64,000 bases of DNA from Enterobacteriaceae bacterium. Its GTDB lineage: Bacteria > Pseudomonadota > Gammaproteobacteria > Enterobacterales > Enterobacteriaceae. The stretch is from assembly GCA_902363335.1 (NCBI GenBank), contig CABIZV010000007.1, positions 124,001 through 188,000 of the forward strand. Reading direction: 5' to 3'. Below the pieces are notes generated by a model. The model had not been told where the DNA came from and did no database searches. It worked only from the letters and a program-made list of their open reading frames with translations. The translations under genes were made by a program, and so were the position numbers. Every line of letters begins with the position of its first letter. Position 1 is the first letter of the stretch. Of this stretch, positions 8,860 to 16,975 are shown piece after piece.

Positions 8860-9130
8860 ATGTAATCATATGGTGATTTGTTGTGATTGATATTGGCACC
8901 GTTTTTTCATGAATGCAATGGGGTATTTTTGGGGGGATGGCGAGTTATGCTTCGGTAAGTAACGACAAATAATCAATGGTTAAACAATGTTTCAGTTACA
9001 TTTAATTGATTTATAAAGAATATTTCAAAGTGGTTTTGTCAGTCTCGATTTCCATTCTAAAGATAAGCTTATTATTGCGGCGCGCATCACAATTAATCAA
9101 ATTGAATCTTGTTGTGATTATTTTTGATTA
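8860..9130. promoter_or_regulatory. ulaG-ulaA divergent control region with candidate UlaR operators
   Basis: The AT-rich 361-base region between the divergent ula operons repeats a (T)TGTGATT word: GGTGATTTG (8872-8880), TTGTGATT (8881-8888), and an inverted pair ATCACAA (9086-9092) and TTGTGAT (9112-9118). One group lies near each operon start, the arrangement known for the four UlaR operators of E. coli, where IHF and CRP also act. Assignment to UlaR rests on position and repetition, not on binding data. Confidence 0.6.
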
Positions 9131-9195
9131 TTAGAGTGTGTTCACCCGGCTAGCCTCAGATTGGGTTTAGCCTTCCTCAATGACTGGAGAGCGTG

Positions 9196-10596
9196 ATGGA
9201 GATCCTCTACAACATCTTTACCGTCTTTTTTAACCAGGTGATGACCAACGCTCCGCTACTGTTGGGTATCGTGACCTGTCTCGGCTACATCCTGCTGCGT
9301 AAAAGCGTCAGCGTGATTATTAAAGGCACAATTAAAACGATTATCGGTTTTATGCTGCTGCAAGCAGGGTCCGGCATCCTGACCAGCACCTTTAAACCGG
9401 TAGTGGCGAAGATGTCGGAGGTTTACGGCATCAACGGTGCGATTTCAGACACCTACGCCTCGATGATGGCCACCATCGAACGCATGGGGGACGCCTACAG
9501 TTGGGTAGGCTATGCGGTGCTGTTAGCGCTGGCGTTGAACATCTGTTACGTCCTGCTGCGCCGTATTACCGGCATCCGAACCATCATGCTTACCGGACAC
9601 ATCATGTTCCAGCAGGCGGGGCTGGTTGCGGTCTCCTTCTATATCTTCGGCTATTCGATGTGGACCACCATTATCTGCACGGCGGTGCTGGTGTCGCTCT
9701 ACTGGGGCATCACCTCCAATATGATGTACAAGCCGACGCAAGAAGTGACCGACGGCTGCGGCTTCTCCATTGGGCACCAGCAGCAGTTCGCGTCGTGGAT
9801 TGCTTATAAAGTCGCGCCGTATCTCGGCAAAAAAGAAGAAAGCGTAGAAGACCTTAAGCTGCCCGGCTGGCTGAATATTTTCCACGACAATATCGTCTCG
9901 ACGGCGATTGTGATGACCATTTTCTTCGGCGCGATTCTGCTTTCCTTCGGCATTGACGTGGTTCAGGCAATGGCGGGCAAAACCCACTGGACGGTCTATA
10001 TCCTGCAAACCGGTTTCTCGTTTGCGGTGGCGATTTTCATCATCACGCAGGGCGTGCGTATGTTTGTCGCAGAGCTCTCTGAAGCCTTCAACGGAATTTC
10101 TCAACGCCTGATCCCAGGCGCCGTTCTGGCCATCGACTGTGCGGCCATTTATAGCTTCGCACCGAACGCCGTGGTCTGGGGCTTTATGTGGGGCACCATC
10201 GGTCAGTTGATTGCCGTGGGTATCCTGGTCGGCATGGGCTCCTCCATTTTGATAATCCCTGGCTTTATCCCGATGTTCTTCTCCAACGCCACCATTGGCG
10301 TGTTTGCCAACCACTTTGGCGGCTGGCGCGCGGCGCTCAAAATTTGCCTGGTGATGGGCATGATTGAAATCTTCGGCTGCGTCTGGGCGGTGAAACTGAC
10401 CGGCATGAGCGCCTGGATGGGTATGGCGGACTGGTCAATTCTGGCACCGCCGATGATGCAGGGCTTCGCCTCAATCGGCATCGCCTTTATGGCCGTCATT
10501 ATTGTGATTGCACTGGCTTATATGGTCTTCGCCGGACGCGCGCTGCGCGCTGAGGAAGATGCGGAAAAACAACTGGCAGACGTTTCTGCTCAATAA
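9196..10596 (+). CDS. ulaA: UlaA, L-ascorbate PTS permease (EIIC)
   Basis: Membrane component of the L-ascorbate phosphotransferase system, of the AG superfamily distinct from glucose-type EIIC. It is 466 residues with about 11 membrane helices and very close to E. coli UlaA (465). I placed the start at the ATG at 9196, which follows GGAGAG (9185-9190); the GTG directly before it (9193) is a less likely alternative. Signature stretches are QAGSGILTSTFKPVV, GFSIGHQQQFASW and AIYSFAPNAVVWGF. It is the first gene of ulaABCDEF. Confidence 0.98.
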   Translation: MEILYNIFTVFFNQVMTNAPLLLGIVTCLGYILLRKSVSVIIKGTIKTIIGFMLLQAGSGILTSTFKPVVAKMSEVYGINGAISDTYASMMATIERMGDAYSWVGYAVLLALALNICYVLLRRITGIRTIMLTGHIMFQQAGLVAVSFYIFGYSMWTTIICTAVLVSLYWGITSNMMYKPTQEVTDGCGFSIGHQQQFASWIAYKVAPYLGKKEESVEDLKLPGWLNIFHDNIVSTAIVMTIFFGAILLSFGIDVVQAMAGKTHWTVYILQTGFSFAVAIFIITQGVRMFVAELSEAFNGISQRLIPGAVLAIDCAAIYSFAPNAVVWGFMWGTIGQLIAVGILVGMGSSILIIPGFIPMFFSNATIGVFANHFGGWRAALKICLVMGMIEIFGCVWAVKLTGMSAWMGMADWSILAPPMMQGFASIGIAFMAVIIVIALAYMVFAGRALRAEEDAEKQLADVSAQ

Positions 10597-10608
10597 GGAG
10601 TTTTGACT

Positions 10609-10914
10609 ATGACCGTACGTATCTTAGCTGTATGTGGTAACGGGCAAGGTAGTTCCATGATCATGAAAATGAAGGTGGATCAGTTCCTGACGCAGTCAAA
10701 TATTGACCATACGGTGAACAGCTGCGCGGTAGGGGAATACAAGAGCGAATTGAGCGGCGCGGACATTATCATCGCCTCGACCCATATCGCCGGTGAAATT
10801 ACCGTATCCGGCAATAAATACGTTGTAGGCGTGCGCAATATGCTGTCTCCGGCGGACTTTGGTCCAAAGTTGCTGGAAGTGATCAAAGAACATTTCCCGA
10901 ATGACGTGAAGTGA
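10609..10914 (+). CDS. ulaB: UlaB, L-ascorbate PTS EIIB
   Basis: Cytoplasmic phospho-carrier of 101 residues that accepts phosphate from UlaC and passes it to ascorbate during transport. The phosphorylated Cys is residue 9 in the loop LAVCGNGQGSS, typical of lactose/ascorbate-type EIIB domains. The ATG at 10609 follows AAGGAG (10595-10600), which overlaps the ulaA stop; a TTG six bases upstream is in frame but unlikely. Confidence 0.97.
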   Translation: MTVRILAVCGNGQGSSMIMKMKVDQFLTQSNIDHTVNSCAVGEYKSELSGADIIIASTHIAGEITVSGNKYVVGVRNMLSPADFGPKLLEVIKEHFPNDVK

Positions 10915-10923
10915 GGATGCACC

Positions 10924-11391
10924 ATGAAATTACGTGATTCGCTGGCGGAAAACGACGCCATCCTGTTACAAGCTGAGGCCGCCACCTGGCAAGAAGCGGT
11001 GAAGCTGGGCGTTGACCTGCTGGTGAAGGCTGATGTGGTTGAGCCGCGCTATTACCAGGCCATCCTCGACGGCGTTGCCGAACATGGCCCTTACTTCGTG
11101 ATTGCGCCGGGCTTAGCGATGCCGCACGGGCGTCCGGAGGAGGGCGTCAAGAAAACCGGTTTTGCGCTGGTGACGCTGAAAACGCCGCTGGTCTTTAACC
11201 ACGAAGATAACGACCCGGTGGACATCCTGATAACGATGGCGGCGGTCGACGCCAATGCCCATCAGGAAGTGGGCATCATGCAAATCGTTAACCTATTCGA
11301 TGATGAAGCCAACTTCGACCGTTTACGCGCCTGCCGTACCGCGCAGGAAGTGCTCGATTTAATTGATAACGCCAATGCGGCGGCTGTTTAA
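10924..11391 (+). CDS. ulaC: UlaC, L-ascorbate PTS EIIA
   Basis: EIIA of the mannitol/fructose-type fold, 155 residues, phosphorylated by HPr. The active His is residue 68 in GLAMPHGRPEEG. The gene begins nine bases after ulaB, with GAGG upstream of the ATG. It completes the three-part ascorbate PTS encoded by ulaABC. Confidence 0.97.
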   Translation: MKLRDSLAENDAILLQAEAATWQEAVKLGVDLLVKADVVEPRYYQAILDGVAEHGPYFVIAPGLAMPHGRPEEGVKKTGFALVTLKTPLVFNHEDNDPVDILITMAAVDANAHQEVGIMQIVNLFDDEANFDRLRACRTAQEVLDLIDNANAAAV

Positions 11392-11404
11392 AAGGAATAG
11401 CAAA

Positions 11405-12055
11405 ATGTCATTACCTATGTTGCAGGTCGCGCTGGATAACCAGTCAATGTCTTCCGCGTACGAAACCACTCGTCTGATTGCCGATGAAGTGGACATTATT
11501 GAAGTCGGCACCATCCTTTGCGTGGCCGAAGGGGTTCGCGCGGTTCGTGACCTGAAGGCGCTCTATCCGCACAAAATTGTCCTGGCGGACGCCAAAATTG
11601 CCGATGCCGGTAAAATTCTCTCCCGTATGTGCTTTGAAGCTAATGCAGACTGGGTGACTGTGATCTGCTGTGCGGATATCAATACCACCAAAGGCGCGCT
11701 GGACGTGGCGAAAGAGTTTAACGGCGACGTTCAGATAGAACTGACCGGTTTCTGGACCTGGGAACAGGCGCAGGAGTGGCGTGACGCGGGCATCCAGCAG
11801 GTGGTGTATCACCGCAGCCGTGACGCGCAGGCGGCAGGCGTGGCCTGGGGCGAGGCGGATATCAGCGCCATCAAACGTCTGGCAGATATGGGCTTTAAAG
11901 TGACCGTAACCGGCGGGCTGGCGCTCGAAGATCTGCCGTTGTTTAAAGGCATCCCAATCCACGTCTTTATCGCTGGTCGCAGTATTCGCGATGCCGCGTC
12001 ACCGGTGGAAGCCGCGCGTCAGTTTAAACGCTCTATTGCCCAGCTTTGGGGCTAA
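11405..12055 (+). CDS. ulaD: UlaD, 3-keto-L-gulonate-6-phosphate decarboxylase
   Basis: TIM-barrel enzyme of the orotidine-5'-phosphate decarboxylase suprafamily that converts 3-keto-L-gulonate 6-phosphate to L-xylulose 5-phosphate, using Mg2+. It has 216 residues, the same as E. coli UlaD. The family motif LADAKIADAG holds the Asp and Lys catalytic residues, and TVTGGLALEDL binds phosphate. The ATG at 11405 follows AAAAGGAA; an upstream in-frame start at 11363 would overlap ulaC by about 30 bases and has no homologous extension. Confidence 0.97.
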   Translation: MSLPMLQVALDNQSMSSAYETTRLIADEVDIIEVGTILCVAEGVRAVRDLKALYPHKIVLADAKIADAGKILSRMCFEANADWVTVICCADINTTKGALDVAKEFNGDVQIELTGFWTWEQAQEWRDAGIQQVVYHRSRDAQAAGVAWGEADISAIKRLADMGFKVTVTGGLALEDLPLFKGIPIHVFIAGRSIRDAASPVEAARQFKRSIAQLWG

Positions 12056-12064
12056 GGAGCGGCT

Positions 12065-12919
12065 ATGTCGTTGAATAACACACCGCTTGGAATTTATGAA
12101 AAAGCTCTCCCCGCCGGGGGGAGCTGGCAAGAACGCCTGCAACTGGCAAAAGAGCTGGGTTTTGATTTTGTCGAAATGTCGGTGGATGAAACCGATGCGC
12201 GGCTGTCACGCCTCGACTGGAGTCGCGAACAGCGCCTGGCGCTGGTCAACGCGATTGCCGAAACCGGCGTACGCGTACCGTCCATGTGCCTCTCTGCTCA
12301 CCGTCGTTTTCCGCTGGGCAGTGAAGACGACGCGGTTCGGGCGCAGGGGCTTGAGATTATGCGCAAGGCCATTCAGTTTGCGCAGGACATCGGTATTCGC
12401 GTTATCCAGTTGGCGGGTTATGACGTTTATTATCAGGAAGCCAATAACGAAACGCGGCGTCGTTTCCGCGACGGGCTAAAAGAGAGCGTCGAAATGGCCA
12501 GCCGCGCGCAGGTAACGTTGGCAATGGAGATCATGGACTATCCGTTAATGAACTCCATCAGCAAAGCGCTGGGCTACGCTCACTATCTGAATAACCCGTG
12601 GTTCCAGCTCTACCCGGATATCGGCAATCTGTCCGCCTGGGATAACGATGTGCAGATGGAACTTCAGGCAGGAATCGGCCATATCGTCGCCGTACACGTG
12701 AAAGACACCAAACCCGGCGTCTTTAAAAACGTGCCGTTTGGCGAAGGTGTGGTTGATTTTGAACGCTGCTTTGAGACGCTCAAAACGAGCGGTTACTGTG
12801 GGCCGTATTTGATAGAAATGTGGAGTGAAACCTCCGATGACCCGGCGCAAGAAGTGGCAAAAGCGCGTGATTGGGTGAAAGCGCGGATGGCCCGTGCGGG
12901 TCTGGTGGAGGCGGCATAA
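12065..12919 (+). CDS. ulaE: UlaE, L-xylulose-5-phosphate 3-epimerase
   Basis: TIM-barrel (AP endonuclease 2-like fold) epimerase that converts L-xylulose 5-phosphate to L-ribulose 5-phosphate. It has 284 residues, the family's normal length. Metal and active-site segments include MEIMDY, YPDIGNLSAW, VHVKDTKPG and YLIEMWSE. AAGGAG stands just upstream of the ATG. The stop codon overlaps the ulaF start by one base. Confidence 0.97.
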   Translation: MSLNNTPLGIYEKALPAGGSWQERLQLAKELGFDFVEMSVDETDARLSRLDWSREQRLALVNAIAETGVRVPSMCLSAHRRFPLGSEDDAVRAQGLEIMRKAIQFAQDIGIRVIQLAGYDVYYQEANNETRRRFRDGLKESVEMASRAQVTLAMEIMDYPLMNSISKALGYAHYLNNPWFQLYPDIGNLSAWDNDVQMELQAGIGHIVAVHVKDTKPGVFKNVPFGEGVVDFERCFETLKTSGYCGPYLIEMWSETSDDPAQEVAKARDWVKARMARAGLVEAA

Positions 12920-13602
12920 TGCAAAAGCTTAAACAGCAGGTATTTGAAGCTAATATGGCGTTGCCGCACTATGGTCTCGTCACTTTTACCTGGGGTAACG
13001 TCAGCGCTATCGACCGCGCGCGTGGGCTGGTGGTGATTAAGCCTAGCGGTGTCGCTTATGAAAGCATGGGCGTTGACGACATGGTGGTGGTGGATATGTC
13101 AGGGAAGGTGGTGGAAGGCGACTATCGTCCTTCCTCTGATACTGCGACCCATCTGGCATTGTACCAGCGCTATCCCTCGCTTGGTGGCGTGGTGCATACC
13201 CACTCCACCCATGCCACCGCGTGGGCGCAGGCAGGGCTGGCTATCCCCGCGTTGGGCACCACTCATGCGGACTACTTCTTTGGCGACATTCCCTGCACTC
13301 GGGCGTTAACAGCAGAAGAAGTGCAGGGCGAGTATGAGCTGAACACCGGCAAAGTGATCATCGAAACCTTAGGCGACGTAGAGCCGCTGCATACGCCGGG
13401 CATCGTGGTCTATCAGCACGGCCCATTCGCCTGGGGGAAAGATGCCCACGACGCGGTGCATAACGCGGTGGTCATGGAAGAGGTGGCGAGAATGGCGTGG
13501 ATTGCGCGCGCTATTAACCCGGCGCTCAACCACATTGATGATTACCTGATGAATAAGCATTTCATGCGCAAGCACGGCCCAAATGCCTATTACGGTCAGT
13601 AG
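12919..13602 (+). CDS. ulaF: UlaF, L-ribulose-5-phosphate 4-epimerase
   Basis: Class II aldolase-family epimerase (AraD type) that converts L-ribulose 5-phosphate to D-xylulose 5-phosphate, feeding the pentose phosphate pathway. It has 227 residues. Zn2+ ligands are in VVHTHSTHATAW, with a third His in the C-terminal half (LHTPGIVVYQHGPFAWG). The start is the ATG at 12919, overlapping the ulaE TAA, with GGAGGCGG upstream. It is the last gene of the ula operon; a REP and a terminator follow. Confidence 0.97.
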   Translation: MQKLKQQVFEANMALPHYGLVTFTWGNVSAIDRARGLVVIKPSGVAYESMGVDDMVVVDMSGKVVEGDYRPSSDTATHLALYQRYPSLGGVVHTHSTHATAWAQAGLAIPALGTTHADYFFGDIPCTRALTAEEVQGEYELNTGKVIIETLGDVEPLHTPGIVVYQHGPFAWGKDAHDAVHNAVVMEEVARMAWIARAINPALNHIDDYLMNKHFMRKHGPNAYYGQ

Positions 13603-13605
13603 CGA

Positions 13606-13635
13606 GTAGCCCGGCCAAGCGCAGCGCCGCCGGGA
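13606..13635. repeat. REP element after ulaF
   Basis: Single REP-like sequence (GTAGCCCGGCCAAGCGCAGC followed by GCCGCCGGGA) just past the ulaF stop. It matches the copies at 7721-7750 and about 46943-46972. Confidence 0.85.
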
Positions 13636-13667
13636 TTTCTCCCCGGCTAACGACAAAAGCATTACCC

Positions 13668-13720
13668 CCCCGAAATTTGTACTCCCACGGGATGTTACTG
13701 GTCTGGTTTCGGGGTTTTTT
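13668..13720 (+). terminator. Terminator of ulaABCDEF
   Basis: Stem arms CCCCGAAA (13668-13675) and TTTCGGGG (13707-13714), directly followed by TTTTTT (13715-13720). The loop is long (31 bases). A second GC-rich hairpin, CTTCGCCCCC (13724-13733) with GGGGGCGAAG (13738-13747), follows it and separates the operon from yjfY. Confidence 0.7.
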
Positions 13721-13755
13721 ATGCTTCGCCCCCGGGCGGGGGCGAAGGTCGGGTA

Positions 13756-14031
13756 TCAGCGATAAATAGCCGCGCTGGCGTGGATTAACCCATCGCTTCC
13801 CGGCTCATGCATCAGGATAGGCCGATAGTATCTGGCCCCCTGTGCATCGCTCTCCTGACTGAGCGCCATGTCGGCCTCTTGCTCAGTGGCGATATTATGG
13901 TTGATATAGATAACTCCCAGGCTCTGCACATCGTCCATGTTACGTGCCTGACGGCCATCAATCTTAATGGCAGCCTGTGCGCTGGTGCTAACCAGTAACG
14001 CAGCAATTACGGCAATGATGATGTTTTTCAT
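13756..14031 (-). CDS. yjfY: YjfY, periplasmic DUF1471 protein
   Basis: Exported protein of 91 residues with signal peptide MKNIIIAVIAALLVSTSAQA cut before AIKIDG. The mature DUF1471 domain shows RNMDDVQSLGVIYINHN, DAQGARYY and a C-terminal ASAAIYR, close to E. coli YjfY. Function is unknown. It occupies the same position between ulaF and rpsF as in E. coli and is convergent with ula. Confidence 0.92.
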   Translation of the reverse strand: MKNIIIAVIAALLVSTSAQAAIKIDGRQARNMDDVQSLGVIYINHNIATEQEADMALSQESDAQGARYYRPILMHEPGSDGLIHASAAIYR

Positions 14032-14371
14032 ACCTGACTCCTTACTGACAGTCCTGACGTTACGCGGGGCTCTCCTCTGGTGGTGTGTGTGACTTCTGAG
14101 TTAATTGTAATCCTTCTACAGCATCTCCACAGAGACCTTTTCTGATGCTGTTGTTCAAAAAATTACCGCTTTCCGGGCTGTTTAATTTTAAATCACCGAC
14201 TTAGGCTCACTTTGCGCTTTGTGCGAATATTTTGCGCAATCAGCTTGTGTTTCCTGGGGTGGGCAAGTACTATTACGCGTCATTTTTCAGCCGACCTTTA
14301 ACACGTTCCTTGCCTCCATGGGCCTCGGCTGACCCAGACAGGAGGCTGAATAATCCGTAAGGAGCAATTCG
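14032..14371 (+). promoter_or_regulatory. rpsF operon upstream region and leader with candidate S6:S18 structure
   Basis: A 340-base gene-free stretch ahead of rpsF. It contains an inverted repeat TTGCGC (14212-14217) and GCGCAA (14234-14239). The leader holds two mutually exclusive stems: CAGCCGA (14288-14294) with TCGGCTG (14325-14331), and GCCTCC (14312-14317) with GGAGGC (14341-14346), whose loop contains the second arm of the first. The second stem lies just before the ribosome-binding site AAGGAG. In E. coli this leader binds the S6:S18 complex for autogenous repression; matching the exact protein-binding bulge here is inference. No exact promoter was assigned. Confidence 0.6.
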
Positions 14372-14767
14372 ATGCGTCATTACGAAATCGTTTTTATGGT
14401 CCATCCTGACCAGAGCGAACAGGTTCCGGGTATGATCGAACGCTACACTGGTGCAATCACTGCAGCAGAAGGCACGATCCACCGTCTGGAAGACTGGGGC
14501 CGCCGTCAGCTGGCTTACCCGATCAACAAACTGCACAAAGCACACTACGTTCTGCTGAACGTTGAAGCTCCGCAGGAAGTGATCGATGAGCTGGAAACAA
14601 ACTTCCGCTTCAACGATGCCGTTATCCGCAGCATGGTTATGCGTACTAAGCACGCTGTTACCGAAGCATCTCCAATGGTTAAAGCGAAAGACGAGCGTCG
14701 TGAACGTCGTGACGATTTCGCAAATGAAACCGCAGATGATGCTGAAGCTGGGGATTCTGAAGAGTAA
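14372..14767 (+). CDS. rpsF: 30S ribosomal protein S6
   Basis: Small-subunit protein of 131 residues that binds S18 and the central domain of 16S rRNA. It starts MRHYEIVFMVHPDQSEQVPG and ends with an acidic tail finishing EAGDSEE, the substrate for glutamate addition by RimK. The ATG follows AAGGAGCAATTCG. It heads the rpsF-priB-rpsR-rplI operon. Codon use is that of a highly expressed gene. Confidence 0.99.
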   Translation: MRHYEIVFMVHPDQSEQVPGMIERYTGAITAAEGTIHRLEDWGRRQLAYPINKLHKAHYVLLNVEAPQEVIDELETNFRFNDAVIRSMVMRTKHAVTEASPMVKAKDERRERRDDFANETADDAEAGDSEE

Positions 14768-14773
14768 TTTCTG

Positions 14774-15088
14774 ATGACCAACCGTCTGGTGTTATCCGGC
14801 ACTGTGTGCAGGACGCCGCTTCGCAAGGTCAGCCCATCAGGAATTCCTCATTGCCAGTTCGTGCTTGAGCATCGTTCTGTGCAGGAGGAAGCCGGTTTCC
14901 ACCGGCAGGCATGGTGCCAAATGCCCGTTATTATTAGCGGACACGAGAACCAAGCCATTACTCACAGTATAACGGTCGGCAGTTGCATAACCGTTCAGGG
15001 TTTTATCTGTTGCCACAAAGCAAAGAATGGCCTGAGCAAAATGGTTCTGCATGCCGAGCAGATTGAATTGATAGATTCTGGAGACTAG
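14774..15088 (+). CDS. priB: PriB, primosomal replication protein N
   Basis: Single-stranded DNA-binding OB-fold protein of 104 residues. As a homodimer it stabilises PriA at stalled forks and recruits DnaT in replication restart. The sequence ([20 protein letters not shown]... HCQFVLEH...) matches E. coli PriB almost throughout. It begins seven bases after rpsF and ends four bases before rpsR, as expected for this conserved operon. Confidence 0.98.
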
Positions 15089-15092
15089 CCAA

Positions 15093-15320
15093 ATGGCACG
15101 TTATTTCCGTCGTCGCAAGTTCTGCCGTTTCACCGCGGAAGGCGTTGTTGAGATCGATTACAAAGACATCGCAACGTTGAAAAACTACATTACCGAAAGC
15201 GGTAAAATTGTCCCGAGCCGTATTACCGGTACTCGTGCAAAATACCAGCGTCAGCTGGCTCGCTGCATCAAGCGCGCTCGCTACCTGTCCCTGCTGCCGT
15301 ATACCGATCGTCATCAGTAA
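15093..15320 (+). CDS. rpsR: 30S ribosomal protein S18
   Basis: Ribosomal protein of 75 residues, starting [17 protein letters not shown] and ending LLPYTDRHQ. It forms a heterodimer with S6 on the 30S platform. GGAG precedes the ATG by a normal distance. The sequence is essentially identical to the E. coli protein. Confidence 0.99.
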
Positions 15321-15359
15321 TCGGCCGCCGTCTATTAACGACTTTAAGAGGATAAGGTA

Positions 15360-15809
15360 ATGCAAGTTATTCTGCTTGATAAAGTAGCAAACCTGGGCAC
15401 CCTGGGTGATCAAGTTAACGTTAAAGCGGGCTACGCTCGTAACTTCCTGGTACCACAGGGCAAAGCTGTTCCTGCTACCAAGAAAAACGTTGAATTCTTC
15501 GAAGCACGTCGTGCAGAACTGGAAGCCAAACTGGCTGACGTTCTGGGCGCTGCAGAAGCTCGTGCTGCACAGATCGTAGCACTGGAATCAGTAACCATCG
15601 CGTCTAAAGCTGGCGACGAAGGTAAACTGTTCGGTTCCATCGGTACTCGCGACATCGCTGATGCAGTTACTGCTGCTGGCGTTAATGTTGCTAAGAGCGA
15701 AGTTCGTCTGCCGAACGGCGTTCTGCGTACTGTTGGCGAGCACGAAGTGAACTTCCAGGTTCACAGCGAAGTATTCGCTAAAGTTATCATCAACGTTGTT
15801 GCTGCTTAA
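15360..15809 (+). CDS. rplI: 50S ribosomal protein L9
   Basis: Ribosomal protein of 149 residues with an N-terminal rRNA-binding domain (MQVILLDKVANLGTLGDQV, GYARNFLVP), a long connecting helix of Ala/Glu-rich sequence, and a C-terminal domain. It is the last gene of the rpsF operon; a strong terminator follows at 15841. Confidence 0.99.
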   Translation: MQVILLDKVANLGTLGDQVNVKAGYARNFLVPQGKAVPATKKNVEFFEARRAELEAKLADVLGAAEARAAQIVALESVTIASKAGDEGKLFGSIGTRDIADAVTAAGVNVAKSEVRLPNGVLRTVGEHEVNFQVHSEVFAKVIINVVAA

Positions 15810-15840
15810 TCAGCAACCCACGTTTTGATAACAACAAACC

Positions 15841-15863
15841 GCCGGCCTTGTGCCGGCGTTTTG
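15841..15863 (+). terminator. Terminator of the rpsF-rplI operon
   Basis: Stem CGCCGGC (15841-15847) and GCCGGCG (15853-15859), short loop, then TTTTG. A classical intrinsic terminator just after rplI. Confidence 0.9.
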
Positions 15864-15955
15864 CTTTCTGGCCCCCGCGCTTTTCAACTGGCTATCTTTC
15901 ATCCTTTTCGCGATAATCATAAAAATAAAACATTATTTTAATTTATGGTGGAAGA

Positions 15956-16885
15956 ATGGATACTCTCAGCCAGCCTCCCTTATTTTCTCGTAAGAACATC
16001 GTTTACCTCAGCGCCGCTTTCTGCTGCTTGCTCTGGGGAAGCGCCTATCCGGCTATCAAAAGCGGATATGAAATCTTCCAGATTGCTGCTGACGATATCC
16101 CGACCAAAATTGTTTTTGCTGGTTATCGCTTCCTGTTTGCAGGATTACTGTTGTTATTGCTGGCGATGGCGACGCGAAAACCGATTGCGCGACTTAGTCC
16201 GCGCCAATTCGGGCAGCTGACGCTATTGGGTCTGACGCAAACTTCCCTGCAATATATTTTCTTCTACATTGGCCTCGCTTTCACGACCGGGGTTAAAGGC
16301 TCGATCATGAATGCGACCGGCACATTCTTTAGCGTGCTGCTGGCGCACTTTATCTATCAAAACGACAAGCTCAGCTATAACAAAACGTTGGGCTGTATTC
16401 TGGGCTTTGCGGGTGTGATGGTGGTGAACTTCAACAGCGGCCTGCTGGACTTCAGCTTTAGCCTGCTGGGGGATGGTTCGGTCGTGCTGGCGGCCTTTAT
16501 TTTGTCGGCGGCCTCGCTGTATGGAAAACGGATCTCGCAGACGGTCGACCCAACGGTGATGACCGGCTATCAGCTGGCGCTGGGTGGCCTGGCGCTGGTG
16601 GTGGGCGGTTATCTTAGCGGCGGAGAGCTTACCTTCCACGGCATCTCATCGGTGGCGATTCTGGGCTACCTGACGCTACTCTCTTCGGTGGCTTTCGCCT
16701 TGTGGAGCATTCTGCTCAAATACAATCGCGTGGGCATGATTGCGCCGTTTAACTTCCTGATTCCGGTCTCGGGTTCGGTGCTGTCGGCGATTTTCCTCGG
16801 CGAGGATATTCTCGAATGGAAATATGCGCTGGCGTTGCTGCTGGTGTGTTCGGGTATTTGGTGGGTGAACAAGGTGAAGCGTTAA
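15956..16885 (+). CDS. DMT-superfamily (EamA) drug/metabolite transporter
   Basis: Inner-membrane protein of 309 residues with ten predicted helices in two EamA repeats (about 20-155 and 170-305). Features include FCCLLWGSAYPAIKSG in helix 1 and the C-terminal half AILGYLTLLSSVAFALWSILLK. The substrate is unknown; relatives export amino acids, nucleosides or drugs. ATG at 15956 has GGTGGAAG upstream. It lies between rplI and ytfB, where E. coli has other genes. The end of the coding sequence forms part of a perfect 26-bp palindrome. Confidence 0.88.
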   Translation: MDTLSQPPLFSRKNIVYLSAAFCCLLWGSAYPAIKSGYEIFQIAADDIPTKIVFAGYRFLFAGLLLLLLAMATRKPIARLSPRQFGQLTLLGLTQTSLQYIFFYIGLAFTTGVKGSIMNATGTFFSVLLAHFIYQNDKLSYNKTLGCILGFAGVMVVNFNSGLLDFSFSLLGDGSVVLAAFILSAASLYGKRISQTVDPTVMTGYQLALGGLALVVGGYLSGGELTFHGISSVAILGYLTLLSSVAFALWSILLKYNRVGMIAPFNFLIPVSGSVLSAIFLGEDILEWKYALALLLVCSGIWWVNKVKR

Positions 16886-16896
16886 CGCTTCACCTT
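16871..16896. terminator. Perfect 26-bp palindrome spanning a stop codon
   Basis: AAGGTGAAGCG (16871-16881) is mirrored by CGCTTCACCTT (16886-16896) around TTAA, so the whole 26 bases are self-complementary. It includes the last four codons and the TAA stop of the DMT transporter gene. It can form a strong RNA hairpin or a protein-binding site. No T-run follows, so termination is not certain. Confidence 0.6.
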
Positions 16897-16898
16897 GA

Positions 16899-16966
16899 TG
16901 CCTGATGGCGCTGTGCTTATCAGGCCCCGATCGTAGGCCGGGTAAGGCGGAGCCGCCACCCGGCAA
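16899..16966. repeat. REP pair (BIME)
   Basis: Two REP sequences in inverted orientation, TGCCTGATGGCGCTGTGCTT (from 16899) and GTAGGCCGGGTAAGGCGGAG (from 16933) running into GCCACCCGGCA. They lie between the convergent DMT transporter and ytfB genes. Confidence 0.85.
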
Positions 16967-16975
16967 TCAGCACGA

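Noticed and set aside
9523..10314. Minus-strand open frame (263 codons) opposite ulaA
   Set aside because: Shadow of ulaA with atypical His/Arg/Asp-rich composition; ulaA is unmistakable.
13724..13747. GC-rich hairpin as a terminator for yjfY
   Set aside because: On the minus strand the hairpin is followed by A-residues, not T-residues; it can only help separate the two convergent units.
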